Assembly (NCBI GenBank): GCA_025353765.1
Contig: JANXOD010000009.1
Coordinates: 106,092 to 170,091 of the forward strand
Reading direction: 5' to 3'
From: Sphingobacteriales bacterium
Lineage (GTDB): Bacteria; Bacteroidota; Bacteroidia; Sphingobacteriales; Sphingobacteriaceae
Length of the DNA: 64,000 nucleotides
Under the pieces are notes generated by a model. That model did no database searches, was not told where the DNA came from, and saw only the letters and a program-made list of their open reading frames with translations. The position numbers and the translations under genes were made by a program. Shown here in pieces: positions 35,899 to 43,824 of the stretch (the first letter of the stretch is position 1; every line of letters begins with the position of its first letter).

Positions 35899-37785
35899 AT
35901 GGAAGAAATAGATTACAGTGATGATAGCATACGGTCTTTAGATTGGAAAGAACATATTCGTTTACGCCCCGGGATGTATATTGGAAAACTCGGCGATGGT
36001 TCTGCGTATGATGATGGAATATATGTGCTGCTGAAAGAAATCATGGATAATTGCATCGATGAATTTGTGATGGGAGCTGGTAAAACCATAGAAATTACGG
36101 TAACAGATAAAAAAGTATCCATACGTGATTATGGACGTGGTATCCCGCTGGGAAAAGTAATTGACTGTGTTTCTAAAATTAATACGGGTGGTAAATATGA
36201 TTCGAAAGCATTCCAAAAATCGGTAGGATTAAACGGAGTGGGAACTAAAGCAGTAAATGCGCTTTCATCTAATTTTATCGTACAATCTTACCGTAATGAT
36301 CGTACTAAAAAGGCAGAATTTGAACAAGGTAAATTAGTAAACGATTTGCCCGAAACAGAAACTACACAGCGCAATGGTACATTGGTGACTTTCCTTCCGG
36401 ATGATACCATTTTCCGCCATTACCATTACATACCAGAGTTTGTTGAAAGTATGATCTGGAATTATGTATTTCTTAATTCAGGTTTGACGATCAATTTTAA
36501 TGGTAAAAAATTCTTTTCAGAACGTGGACTTTATGATCTATTGGCCCGAAATACAGATGAAGAAACGATCAGGTATCCAATCATTCATTTAAAAGGGGAT
36601 GATATAGAAATAGCCATGACACATGGTCAGCAGTATGGAGAAGAATATTATTCATTTGTAAACGGCCAGCATACTACACAGGGAGGAACACACCAAGCCG
36701 CTTTTCGCGAAGCAGTAGTAAAAACTATCCGTGAATTTTATAAAAAGGAATTCGATGCTTCGGATGTGAGGGCATCTATTGTCTCGGCTATTTCTATTCG
36801 TGTACAGGAGCCTGTTTTTGAATCGCAAACCAAAACAAAATTAGGCTCTCAAAATATTGCTCCTGATGGTCCGAGTGTACGGACGTTCATTAATGATTTT
36901 GTTAAAAAAGCACTGGATGATTATTTGCACAAACATTCTGCAGATGCCGACGCTTTGTTAAAACGGATTCTGCAATCAGAGCGTGAGCGGAAAGATATTG
37001 CCGGGATTAAGAAATTGGCAAATGAGCGGGCTAAAAAAGCATCACTTCATAATAAGAAATTGCGGGATTGTAAAATCCATTTTGAAGATACACATGAACG
37101 CAAGCAGGATACTACCTTATTTATAACAGAGGGAGATTCTGCTAGCGGGTCTATCACAAAATCACGAGATGTGCAAACTCAGGCAGTATTCAGTTTGAAG
37201 GGGAAACCGCTTAATTGCTTTGGGCTTACTAAAAAAGTAGTGTATGAAAATGAGGAGTTTAATCTCTTACAACATGCACTGAACATAGAAGATGGTTTAG
37301 ATAACCTTCGTTATAACAATATTGTAATTGCTACCGATGCTGATGTGGATGGAATGCACATCCGCTTACTGTTAATGACATTCTTTCTGCAATTCTTTCC
37401 TGATCTGGTAAAAGCGGGACATGTATCTATTTTACAAACACCCTTATTTCGGGTGCGGAATAAAAAGGAAACTATTTACTGTTACAGTGATGAGGAACGT
37501 CAGCGAGCTATTCAAAAATTAGGAAATAAACCGGAAATAACCCGCTTTAAAGGTTTAGGAGAAATATCTCCCGAAGAATTTGAATTATTTATCGGTAAAG
37601 ATATTCGTTTAGACCCTGTGATTTTATCGAAAGAGCAAAGCATCAAAAACCTATTAGAATATTATATGGGTAAAAATACTCCTGATCGCCAACAACATAT
37701 CATTGGAAACCTGCGGGTAGAAGTTGATTTTATTGGTGAAGAGGAAAATACTACTGCAACCGAGGACGAATTGCTCATAGTCTAA
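35899..37785 (+). CDS. parE: DNA topoisomerase IV subunit B
   Basis: The 628-residue ATPase subunit decatenates chromosomes with ParC. The GHKL domain includes [12 protein letters not shown] near residue 25, [10 protein letters not shown] near 47 and GRGIPLG near 83. The transducer domain follows. The TOPRIM domain carries EGDSASGS near 410, with DADVDGMHI near 479 holding the Mg-binding acidic residues. The short length and lack of a GyrB insert favour ParE over GyrB, and the parC-like gene 6 kb downstream supports this. cdd follows after 84 bases. Confidence 0.93.
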   Translation: MEEIDYSDDSIRSLDWKEHIRLRPGMYIGKLGDGSAYDDGIYVLLKEIMDNCIDEFVMGAGKTIEITVTDKKVSIRDYGRGIPLGKVIDCVSKINTGGKYDSKAFQKSVGLNGVGTKAVNALSSNFIVQSYRNDRTKKAEFEQGKLVNDLPETETTQRNGTLVTFLPDDTIFRHYHYIPEFVESMIWNYVFLNSGLTINFNGKKFFSERGLYDLLARNTDEETIRYPIIHLKGDDIEIAMTHGQQYGEEYYSFVNGQHTTQGGTHQAAFREAVVKTIREFYKKEFDASDVRASIVSAISIRVQEPVFESQTKTKLGSQNIAPDGPSVRTFINDFVKKALDDYLHKHSADADALLKRILQSERERKDIAGIKKLANERAKKASLHNKKLRDCKIHFEDTHERKQDTTLFITEGDSASGSITKSRDVQTQAVFSLKGKPLNCFGLTKKVVYENEEFNLLQHALNIEDGLDNLRYNNIVIATDADVDGMHIRLLLMTFFLQFFPDLVKAGHVSILQTPLFRVRNKKETIYCYSDEERQRAIQKLGNKPEITRFKGLGEISPEEFELFIGKDIRLDPVILSKEQSIKNLLEYYMGKNTPDRQQHIIGNLRVEVDFIGEEENTTATEDELLIV

Positions 37786-37869
37786 ATTTTTATTCTGTTT
37801 CTTTAATTAAATTTATTACCTTGTAAACCCTTTCTGAAATATCAGGGAAGGATTAACGACTTAAGTTAT

Positions 37870-38358
37870 ATGCAGAAGAAACATCTATCCATTTCATTTG
37901 AAGAATACCAATCTATTGAAGATTTAAGCCAAAAAGATAAAGATTTATGTGCTGAGGCTGTTAAAGCAATGGAAAATTCACATTCTCCTTACTCTCAATT
38001 TAAAGTTGGTACAGCCGTAAGATTAAAAAGCGGTAAAATAGTGTATGGTAGCAATCAGGAAAATGTGGCATATCCCTCAGGACTATGTGCAGAACGTGTG
38101 GCTTTATTTACCATTGGGGCTAATTATCCCGATGATCCTGCTGTATCTATGGCAATTACAGCGCATACAGATCAGTTTGAGATAAAGCAACCGATTACAT
38201 CATGCGGTTCATGTTTGCAAGTTATGGCAGAGTATGAAAAAAAACAAAAGCAACCTTTGGAAGTACTGTTTTATTGTCAGGGTGGGTCTGTTTTAAAAAC
38301 AGAAGGAATTAAGAGTTTACTGCCTTTTGCTTTCGCTGAAGATAGGTTAAGTAAATAA
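37870..38358 (+). CDS. cdd: Cytidine deaminase
   Basis: The 162-residue enzyme deaminates cytidine and deoxycytidine to uridine forms for pyrimidine salvage. The catalytic Zn motif CAE lies in PSGLCAERVALF at about residues 68-79, and the second Zn pair CGSC is at about 112-115 in place of the common PCGxC. The N-terminal HSPYSQFKVG block is typical. It sits between parE and a barrel protein on the opposite strand. It could supply uridine that, after cleavage to uracil, feeds the pyrimidine degradation operon at 47-57 kb. Confidence 0.93.
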   Translation: MQKKHLSISFEEYQSIEDLSQKDKDLCAEAVKAMENSHSPYSQFKVGTAVRLKSGKIVYGSNQENVAYPSGLCAERVALFTIGANYPDDPAVSMAITAHTDQFEIKQPITSCGSCLQVMAEYEKKQKQPLEVLFYCQGGSVLKTEGIKSLLPFAFAEDRLSK

Positions 38359-38380
38359 TAATATTCTCTTAGTTGAGCTG

Positions 38381-39667
38381 TTATTTCTTCTTTAAATTAT
38401 AGTTAACCTGAAAGGAAAATCCGAAAGACTTGAGGTCAACTTTTCCCTGACCAACGCCCTGTAAAGGAATCTTCATGTAAGGTTGTACAATTATACTTGT
38501 TTGTTTAGAGATAGGCTTTTGAATTCCAGCAGCTAAATTAAGTACGCCCAAAATGTGTTCATTCTTATTCTTAATAGTATAGCTAATATCTCTAATTTCT
38601 GTAGAACCAGGTGTATAGAAACCGGGTGTATAAGAACCATTAGGTGTATAAAACCCAGGAGTTCCTGCTGCTACATTAAAGGTATATTTCTCATTCAACA
38701 TAAAGTAAGATGATATCCCTGCAGAAACAAACAAAGTTTGCTTTTTTTGCCTGCTGAAGATGTAATTCATATTTAAAGGAATATCCAGAACCCTGCAATC
38801 TGCTGCAATAGAATTTATACTGGAATTGAAAGGCATTTCCTGCGATTGGTAAGAAACTGCATTTGCTGAATATATCTTTTTTGCATAAGCCAGACCTGTA
38901 TTCAGGGTAATTCTTTTGCTAAGTTGATAGCTTATACCCATCCCAAAACCAGTTCCAAAACTGCTATTTTTAAGGTTACTTACTGTATTTAAATCAGGAG
39001 AAAAAGCTAAAGCAAAACTCCATTTACTGTTTTCATCAATTTTTATTTTAGATCGATCCTTATTTGAAGATGAATCTAAATTGGTATTAATTGGTACGGT
39101 GTTTAATATAGTTGGGGTATAAATGGATCCGTTATTGGAAAGCATATTAATTTGTATTTTTGAAATAGCAAAATCATTCTCTGGAGGATTTTTTGAAGAA
39201 TCGTCTTGAATTATATGCAGTTCTTGTATACCCCGATTTTTATTTATAAAAAATGCATCAGAATTGCCTGTTTCTGATTTCTTAGAAGAATTTGTAGCTA
39301 CAACGAGACTCTCACTCTTACCCGCCTGTTTATTAGTATCTAAAGCAGTATCAGAAGGATTTCCGTTAGTTAAGGATTGATTTGGGGCTATAGTTTCAGT
39401 ATTATCTTTTTTAGTTTCAGGGATAGATTTATTTTTAGCCTTCTGTTCTACCAAAACGTCCGCTTTAAATAACCATATAGAAAGAAAAGCCAACAGTATA
39501 GCTGCAATGCCTGAAACATAGTACCATACTGCAACGCCTTGTCGTTTAGATTTAGGATGAAGCAATTCCTCCATCTTCTTCCAATCCTGATCTTGAAATT
39601 GCAATTCAGCTGCTTCAAGATTTTCCTTGAAATACTGATCTATCGGATTCTTGTTTAACTTCTCCAT
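38381..39667 (-). CDS. Membrane-anchored beta-barrel protein paired with the ECF sigma factor
   Basis: The 428-residue protein has an N-terminal cytoplasmic-type stretch (about 1-45, PIDQYFKENLEAAELQFQ). One transmembrane helix follows at about 47-66 (VWYYVSGIAAILLAFLSIWL), then a long polar linker to about 205. A C-terminal outer-membrane beta-barrel-like domain covers about 215-428 (WSFALAFSPDLNTVSNLKN, SYQLSKRITLNTGLAYAKK). The topology resembles an anti-sigma factor fused to a porin-like domain, and it starts 2 bases after the sigma-factor gene. It is likely the regulator or envelope partner of that sigma factor; direct binding is inferred. Confidence 0.8.
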   Translation of the reverse strand: MEKLNKNPIDQYFKENLEAAELQFQDQDWKKMEELLHPKSKRQGVAVWYYVSGIAAILLAFLSIWLFKADVLVEQKAKNKSIPETKKDNTETIAPNQSLTNGNPSDTALDTNKQAGKSESLVVATNSSKKSETGNSDAFFINKNRGIQELHIIQDDSSKNPPENDFAISKIQINMLSNNGSIYTPTILNTVPINTNLDSSSNKDRSKIKIDENSKWSFALAFSPDLNTVSNLKNSSFGTGFGMGISYQLSKRITLNTGLAYAKKIYSANAVSYQSQEMPFNSSINSIAADCRVLDIPLNMNYIFSRQKKQTLFVSAGISSYFMLNEKYTFNVAAGTPGFYTPNGSYTPGFYTPGSTEIRDISYTIKNKNEHILGVLNLAAGIQKPISKQTSIIVQPYMKIPLQGVGQGKVDLKSFGFSFQVNYNLKKK

Positions 39668-39669
39668 AT

Positions 39670-40254
39670 TTATCTGTCAAAACTTCCCATCATGGGAAGG
39701 ACCTTTACTTCGTTTGAAACTTCTTCTAATAAAATTCTTAATTTTTGTCGGGCTTTAAATAGATTAGATTTTGAGGTGTTGATGGAGATGCCCAATAAAT
39801 CGCCGATTTCCTGATGCGTGTATCCATCTATAGCATACAGGTTAAAAACTGTTCGGTAACCATTTGGTAAACGCTGGATAAGTGCTAATAAATCCTCATA
39901 ATTTAATTTGTTATGAATACAGGGTTCTGTGCCTATATCATCAATTCCTGAAATATCTTCTGTATAAGCATATCGTAACTGACTACGATAATGATCAATG
40001 GCTTTATTAGTCATAACTCTGGCTAACCAAGGCTTAAAAGGTTTTTCAGGATTATATTGATTTAATTGGGTAAGCACTTTTAAAAAACCATCATTCATTA
40101 TTTCAACTGCTTCATCACGATTACGAGCATATCGTAAGCAAATAGCCATAGCAAATCCATGAAAACTATGATATAGTTTTTTTTGACTGTTATGTTCACC
40201 TCGTATACATCCGTCCCGAAGTGCATCCGACAATTCAGGTAATGCTTTATTCAA
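39670..40254 (-). CDS. ECF RNA polymerase sigma factor
   Basis: The 194-residue sigma-70 family protein has region 2 (LYHSFHGFAMAICLRYARNR, EAVEIMNDGFLKVL) at about residues 27-65 and FKPWLARVMTNKAIDHYR near 75-92. Region 4 (LIQRLPNGYRTVFNLYAIDG, HQEIGDLLGISINTSKSNL) covers about 125-166. It has no extra domain. The downstream gene encodes a membrane/barrel protein that probably acts as its partner. Target promoters cannot be told from the window, but the S74 surface protein or the barrel gene itself are candidates. Confidence 0.93.
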   Translation of the reverse strand: MNKALPELSDALRDGCIRGEHNSQKKLYHSFHGFAMAICLRYARNRDEAVEIMNDGFLKVLTQLNQYNPEKPFKPWLARVMTNKAIDHYRSQLRYAYTEDISGIDDIGTEPCIHNKLNYEDLLALIQRLPNGYRTVFNLYAIDGYTHQEIGDLLGISINTSKSNLFKARQKLRILLEEVSNEVKVLPMMGSFDR

Positions 40255-40350
40255 TTGACATGCTTATATAGTTGACACGAAAATTTCATAAAAAAGGTTG
40301 CTCCCACAAAAAATAAAATTGAAATTATAATGATTTCCAAAATCCTATCA

Positions 40351-41043
40351 TTATGGCTTTTTCAAAAAAGAAATATCCATATAGTTTCTCTTTTGAGGAT
40401 CTTTGGGATCGATTAAGACAGTAAATTTTTCCTGATGGATTTGAAGAGAATGAATCCATATATCTTCACTTTTGAATGAATAGGTAGTAGTATTAGTCGT
40501 ATCCAACCAGGTACAGCAGACATTAAAAGGATGACCGCCATTTAATGTAATATTTTTATTTACTAAAACTTCCTTAAAAGTGGCTTCTATAGAAGTTCCA
40601 AATTGCTGAAGCCACTTAATTTCTTTTTTACGTTTTGCCTGGGCACTCCATATTACTAGCCCGACTCCTCCAAAAAATAAACCGAACACACCTGTTAAGA
40701 GCACTGGACCCCATTGGCTGAAAAAATCATTTAATAATACATCATTCGGATTATTAGGATTATATCGAATATCTACTTTTTCTCCTTTATTATATTCCGG
40801 TGGATTAGACCCCGAGCTGGAACGAATAGTATATGTTTTCCCGTCTTGAGCAATAAAAGTTATAACCGGATAATAAATTCCTAAATTGTTCTTGCCCGAA
40901 CCTTGCTCATACTCTAAATCTATAACCGTGCCTTTGCCTATTTTGGCTGAAGATATAAATTGATAATGGTCGGAAACTAAAAATCCGGAAGCAAATAGTA
41001 ATAGTATTCCAATTGCTAAGAAGAGTATTGCAATTTTTTTCAT
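40351..41043 (-). CDS. DUF3592 membrane protein
   Basis: The 230-residue protein has an N-terminal transmembrane helix (about 4-23, IAILFLAIGILLLFASGFLV). A DUF3592 beta domain follows at about 24-105 (GTVIDLEYEQG, PVITFIAQDGKTYTIRS, YNKGEKVDIRYNPNNPND), then a second helix (about 112-132) and a C-terminal domain partly repeating it. The short R-Y-N-P-x-N-P-x-D motif is the family mark. No enzymatic function is known. It is monocistronic. Confidence 0.85.
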   Translation of the reverse strand: MKKIAILFLAIGILLLFASGFLVSDHYQFISSAKIGKGTVIDLEYEQGSGKNNLGIYYPVITFIAQDGKTYTIRSSSGSNPPEYNKGEKVDIRYNPNNPNDVLLNDFFSQWGPVLLTGVFGLFFGGVGLVIWSAQAKRKKEIKWLQQFGTSIEATFKEVLVNKNITLNGGHPFNVCCTWLDTTNTTTYSFKSEDIWIHSLQIHQEKFTVLIDPKDPQKRNYMDISFLKKP

Positions 41044-41137
41044 AATAATAATTTAGTTACTTATGCAGAATAAATATAAAACAAGCATTTGATATTTTAG
41101 ACTTAACTCCATTTTTCAGATTAAAGAATAGCTAAAT

Positions 41138-41168
41138 AAAAAGGCTGTCTTTTTGAGACAGCCTTTTT
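41138..41168 (-). terminator. Strong intrinsic terminator after the S74 protein gene
   Basis: A perfect 13-base-pair stem, AAAAAGGCTGTCT / AGACAGCCTTTTT, with a 5-base loop lies 24 bases after the stop of the leftward surface protein gene. T5 is present on both strands, so it also works rightward. Confidence 0.85.
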
Positions 41169-41191
41169 ATAGGTTTGTTATTTGTCGAGAA

Positions 41192-43141
41192 TTACTCCAC
41201 AATAACTTTTTGTGTGCTACTTTTACCGTTTGAAGTTACATTTACCATATAAATTCCTTTAGCATTTCCTGATAAATCTAGCTCATAAGCAGAGATATTA
41301 TCTTTCAAGTCTATTTTTTGAATTTTGCTTCCTGATAAATCGGATACTTCTATGGTTCCATTACTCAATTTTGTAGTAATGGTAAATTTACCAGTAGTTG
41401 GGTTTGGAGAGATAGTAACATCTTCTGAGACTAGACTTCCTGCTTCATTCCCTTTAGTATCTGTTGTAACACTAGTAGTTTTAACAGTCCTTGCTCCCGC
41501 AGGGTTAGTTAATGCTTCCACTAGTTTTTTAAGTTCATCAATTTGTTTTTGTTGTTCTTTAATTTGTTTTTGTTGTTCAGTTATTTGTCCTTGTTGTTCT
41601 TGCATACCTTTTACCAAAGGCACAACAAATTCAGCATAACGAATTCCGTAAAGTGCATTAGCGTTTGTTGGAACATCCACACCGCTAAAATCAAAGCCAC
41701 TTTCTTTCGCTGTTTTTTCTACTTCCTGGGCAATGAAACCACTCTCGCGGTGTTTGGCCGCATATTCATAACTGGCTTGTTTCATTTTCTGCAGTTGAGC
41801 ATCTTCTGTACGTGAAGTACTCTTGCGGCCTTTATCATAAAATGCATCTATCCCCGGTATATCTACTATATAAGTAACAGGTCTCAATTTATTGATAAAA
41901 TCAAGCCCTTTTACGTTTTCCATGACCTCTTTTTTAAAGCGGCCATCACTCAATTTTGTAAAGTTTACCGCTCCGCTTATCGAAGTAACTAAAGTATTAC
42001 CTATTCTTACTTTATTACTGGCATCTACGCTTGAGTTATACCCAATAGCTGTGGCGTTAGTTAAATCCTCTTTTGAAGAAATATCAGCACCATAGCCTAA
42101 GGCGGTATTAAAAGCTCCTCCAATATTACTTAGAAGTGCCTCAACACCTACGGCAGTATTACCACCCCCTGAAATGTTAGTGGAGAGTGCATTTACACCC
42201 AAAGCAGAATTAGAACCTCCCTTAATATTCCCATAAAGCGCACGATATCCTCCGGCAGTATTGTCATTTCCTGTGAGATTGGCGCTCAGTCCATCCTCGC
42301 CTAAGGCAGAATTATGCAATCCTGTGGTATTGGATAAGAGTGCAGCCACACCATCAGCTGTATTTCCACTTCCAGAGATATTGCTATGAAGTGACTGACT
42401 ACCGTTGGCGGTATTATAAGATCCTATAGTATTGCTTGAAAGTGCACCATGGCCATTACTGGTATTCCCATGGCCGGAGATATTGCTATTAAGAGAATAA
42501 GCACCAGCAGCTGTATTTTCAAACCCTTTAGTATTAAATTGAAGTGCATAAGAACCGCTAGCGGTGTTGCTAAATCCATCAATGTTGTTACTAAGTGCCT
42601 GAAATCCAGTAGCTGTATTAAAAGAACCTGAAATATTTGCACCCAATGCACTTGTACCACTAGCAGTATTTTCATGCCCTATGGTGTTGGAAGAAAGGGA
42701 TAAAAAGCCAGTAGCTGTATTATCATATCCATTGGTATTACTAGAGAGTGCACTATTGCCCATAGCTGTATTCCTATTGCTTATGTTTTTAGAAAGTGCA
42801 TTAAAACCGAAGGCTGAATTATTAAATCCTGCAATATTGCTAGAAAGTGCATTTCCACCAGTGGCAGTATTTTGAGTACCAGACATGTTGCTAGCAAGTG
42901 CCTTAAAGCCATTAGCAGTATTATCACTGCCAGTGGTGTTTGTATTAAGTGCCTTAAAACCAAATGCCGAATTATTAATACCACTTGAATTAATAAATAG
43001 AGCTCCAGCACCATAGGCGGTATTTTGAGCCATGGAAGGATTAAAAGACAGGAATAAGCCTGTTATTAGCAGAAGTTTTTTGTACACATCTTTTTTACTG
43101 AAAAGAGGGTTCATTGCTTTTGTATGTAAATTTTTCATCAT
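41192..43141 (-). CDS. Adhesin-like surface protein: 17-residue repeats, S74 chaperone domain, T9SS sorting domain
   Basis: The 649-residue protein has a signal peptide (about 1-39, ending PSMAQ). Nineteen near-perfect repeats of about 17 residues follow (residues 40-360), patterned N-T/S-A-x-G-x3-L-x2-N-x2-G-x2, like a left-handed head repeat of trimeric adhesins. A Peptidase_S74 intramolecular chaperone domain (SDGRFKKEVMENVKGLDFI) starts near 400. A Gln-rich coiled coil (about 510-540) and a C-terminal T9SS type A domain (VTISPNPTTGKFTI to VIVE) complete it. It should trimerise at the cell surface. One repeat (unit 5) is shortened to 16 residues. Confidence 0.88.
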   Translation of the reverse strand: MMKNLHTKAMNPLFSKKDVYKKLLLITGLFLSFNPSMAQNTAYGAGALFINSSGINNSAFGFKALNTNTTGSDNTANGFKALASNMSGTQNTATGGNALSSNIAGFNNSAFGFNALSKNISNRNTAMGNSALSSNTNGYDNTATGFLSLSSNTIGHENTASGTSALGANISGSFNTATGFQALSNNIDGFSNTASGSYALQFNTKGFENTAAGAYSLNSNISGHGNTSNGHGALSSNTIGSYNTANGSQSLHSNISGSGNTADGVAALLSNTTGLHNSALGEDGLSANLTGNDNTAGGYRALYGNIKGGSNSALGVNALSTNISGGGNTAVGVEALLSNIGGAFNTALGYGADISSKEDLTNATAIGYNSSVDASNKVRIGNTLVTSISGAVNFTKLSDGRFKKEVMENVKGLDFINKLRPVTYIVDIPGIDAFYDKGRKSTSRTEDAQLQKMKQASYEYAAKHRESGFIAQEVEKTAKESGFDFSGVDVPTNANALYGIRYAEFVVPLVKGMQEQQGQITEQQKQIKEQQKQIDELKKLVEALTNPAGARTVKTTSVTTDTKGNEAGSLVSEDVTISPNPTTGKFTITTKLSNGTIEVSDLSGSKIQKIDLKDNISAYELDLSGNAKGIYMVNVTSNGKSSTQKVIVE

Positions 43142-43373
43142 TTTTTTATTTAAATTAAGATATATAAATTAGAGGAAAATAATTTTCTACAAGTATAAGA
43201 AACCTTTATTTTTTCCTGCTGTAATGCCTGTAACAATATTGCTATATATAGAGATTAAGAATGTATTAGCTTCTTGATCTATTCGGATGGTTTATATAGC
43301 CAAAGCAGACACAAAATATCCCAACAAGAATTATTGCTGAGGTATTTGTAATAATTGTTGTTTTATATGAAGA

Positions 43374-43611
43374 TCACTCCACAATAACTTTATGGTTACT
43401 GCTTTTACCATTTGAAGTTACATTTACCACATAAATTCCTTTAGCGTTTCCTGATAAATCCAGCTCGTAAGATGATTTATCCAATGTAAGGTCTATTTTT
43501 TTGATTTTGCTTTCTGATAAATTAAATACCTCTATGGTTCCATTATTTAATTTTGTAATGATGGTAAATTTACCGGTAGTGGGGTTATGGGAGATCCCAA
43601 CACCATCTGCT
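43374..43611 (-). pseudogene. Orphan T9SS sorting-domain remnant
   Basis: About 75 codons reproduce the C-terminal sorting domain of the protein at 41192-43141 (GISHNPTTGKFTIITKLNNG, SYELDLSGNAKGIYVVNVTS, NHKVIVE). DNA identity to 41192-41420 is evidently high on sight, with one in-frame codon insertion. No signal peptide, repeats or S74 domain precede it; instead the frame runs into a 21-bp repeat array. It is therefore a duplicated 3' end whose upstream part has been lost or replaced. A short leftward frame starting at 43688 still translates through the array. Confidence 0.8.
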
Positions 43612-43749
43612 GTGGACAGATACAGAAAATAGGCGGACAGATATAAAAAATAGACAGAGAGTAATAGAAAACACACCGAAAAATACATGGTCAGATGTAA
43701 AAAATAGATAGATAGCTATTAAAATGTGGTGCCGGAAACAAAAATGCAG
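43612..43749. repeat. Tandem 21-bp repeat array with phased A-tracts (locus B)
   Basis: Six 21-base units plus one 12-base truncated unit run from 43612 to 43749. The clearest two share GGACAGATA(T/C)A followed by A3-6 and end AATAG. Later units diverge but keep an A-tract near position 15 of 21. The array directly abuts the T9SS remnant and ends 75 bases before parC. Unit length and the AGATATAAAAA core match the array at 24388-24492. Confidence 0.8.
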
Positions 43750-43824
43750 CGACAGTTAGTTAAGATGGGACAAATAATATATCTATCACTTATATTTACC
43801 CCTTTAAAGAGTTTCAATTAAAGG

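Noticed and set aside
35899..37785. Assignment as gyrB (DNA gyrase)
   Set aside because: The length, lack of GyrB-type features, and the partner at 43825 without a GyrA box favour topoisomerase IV.
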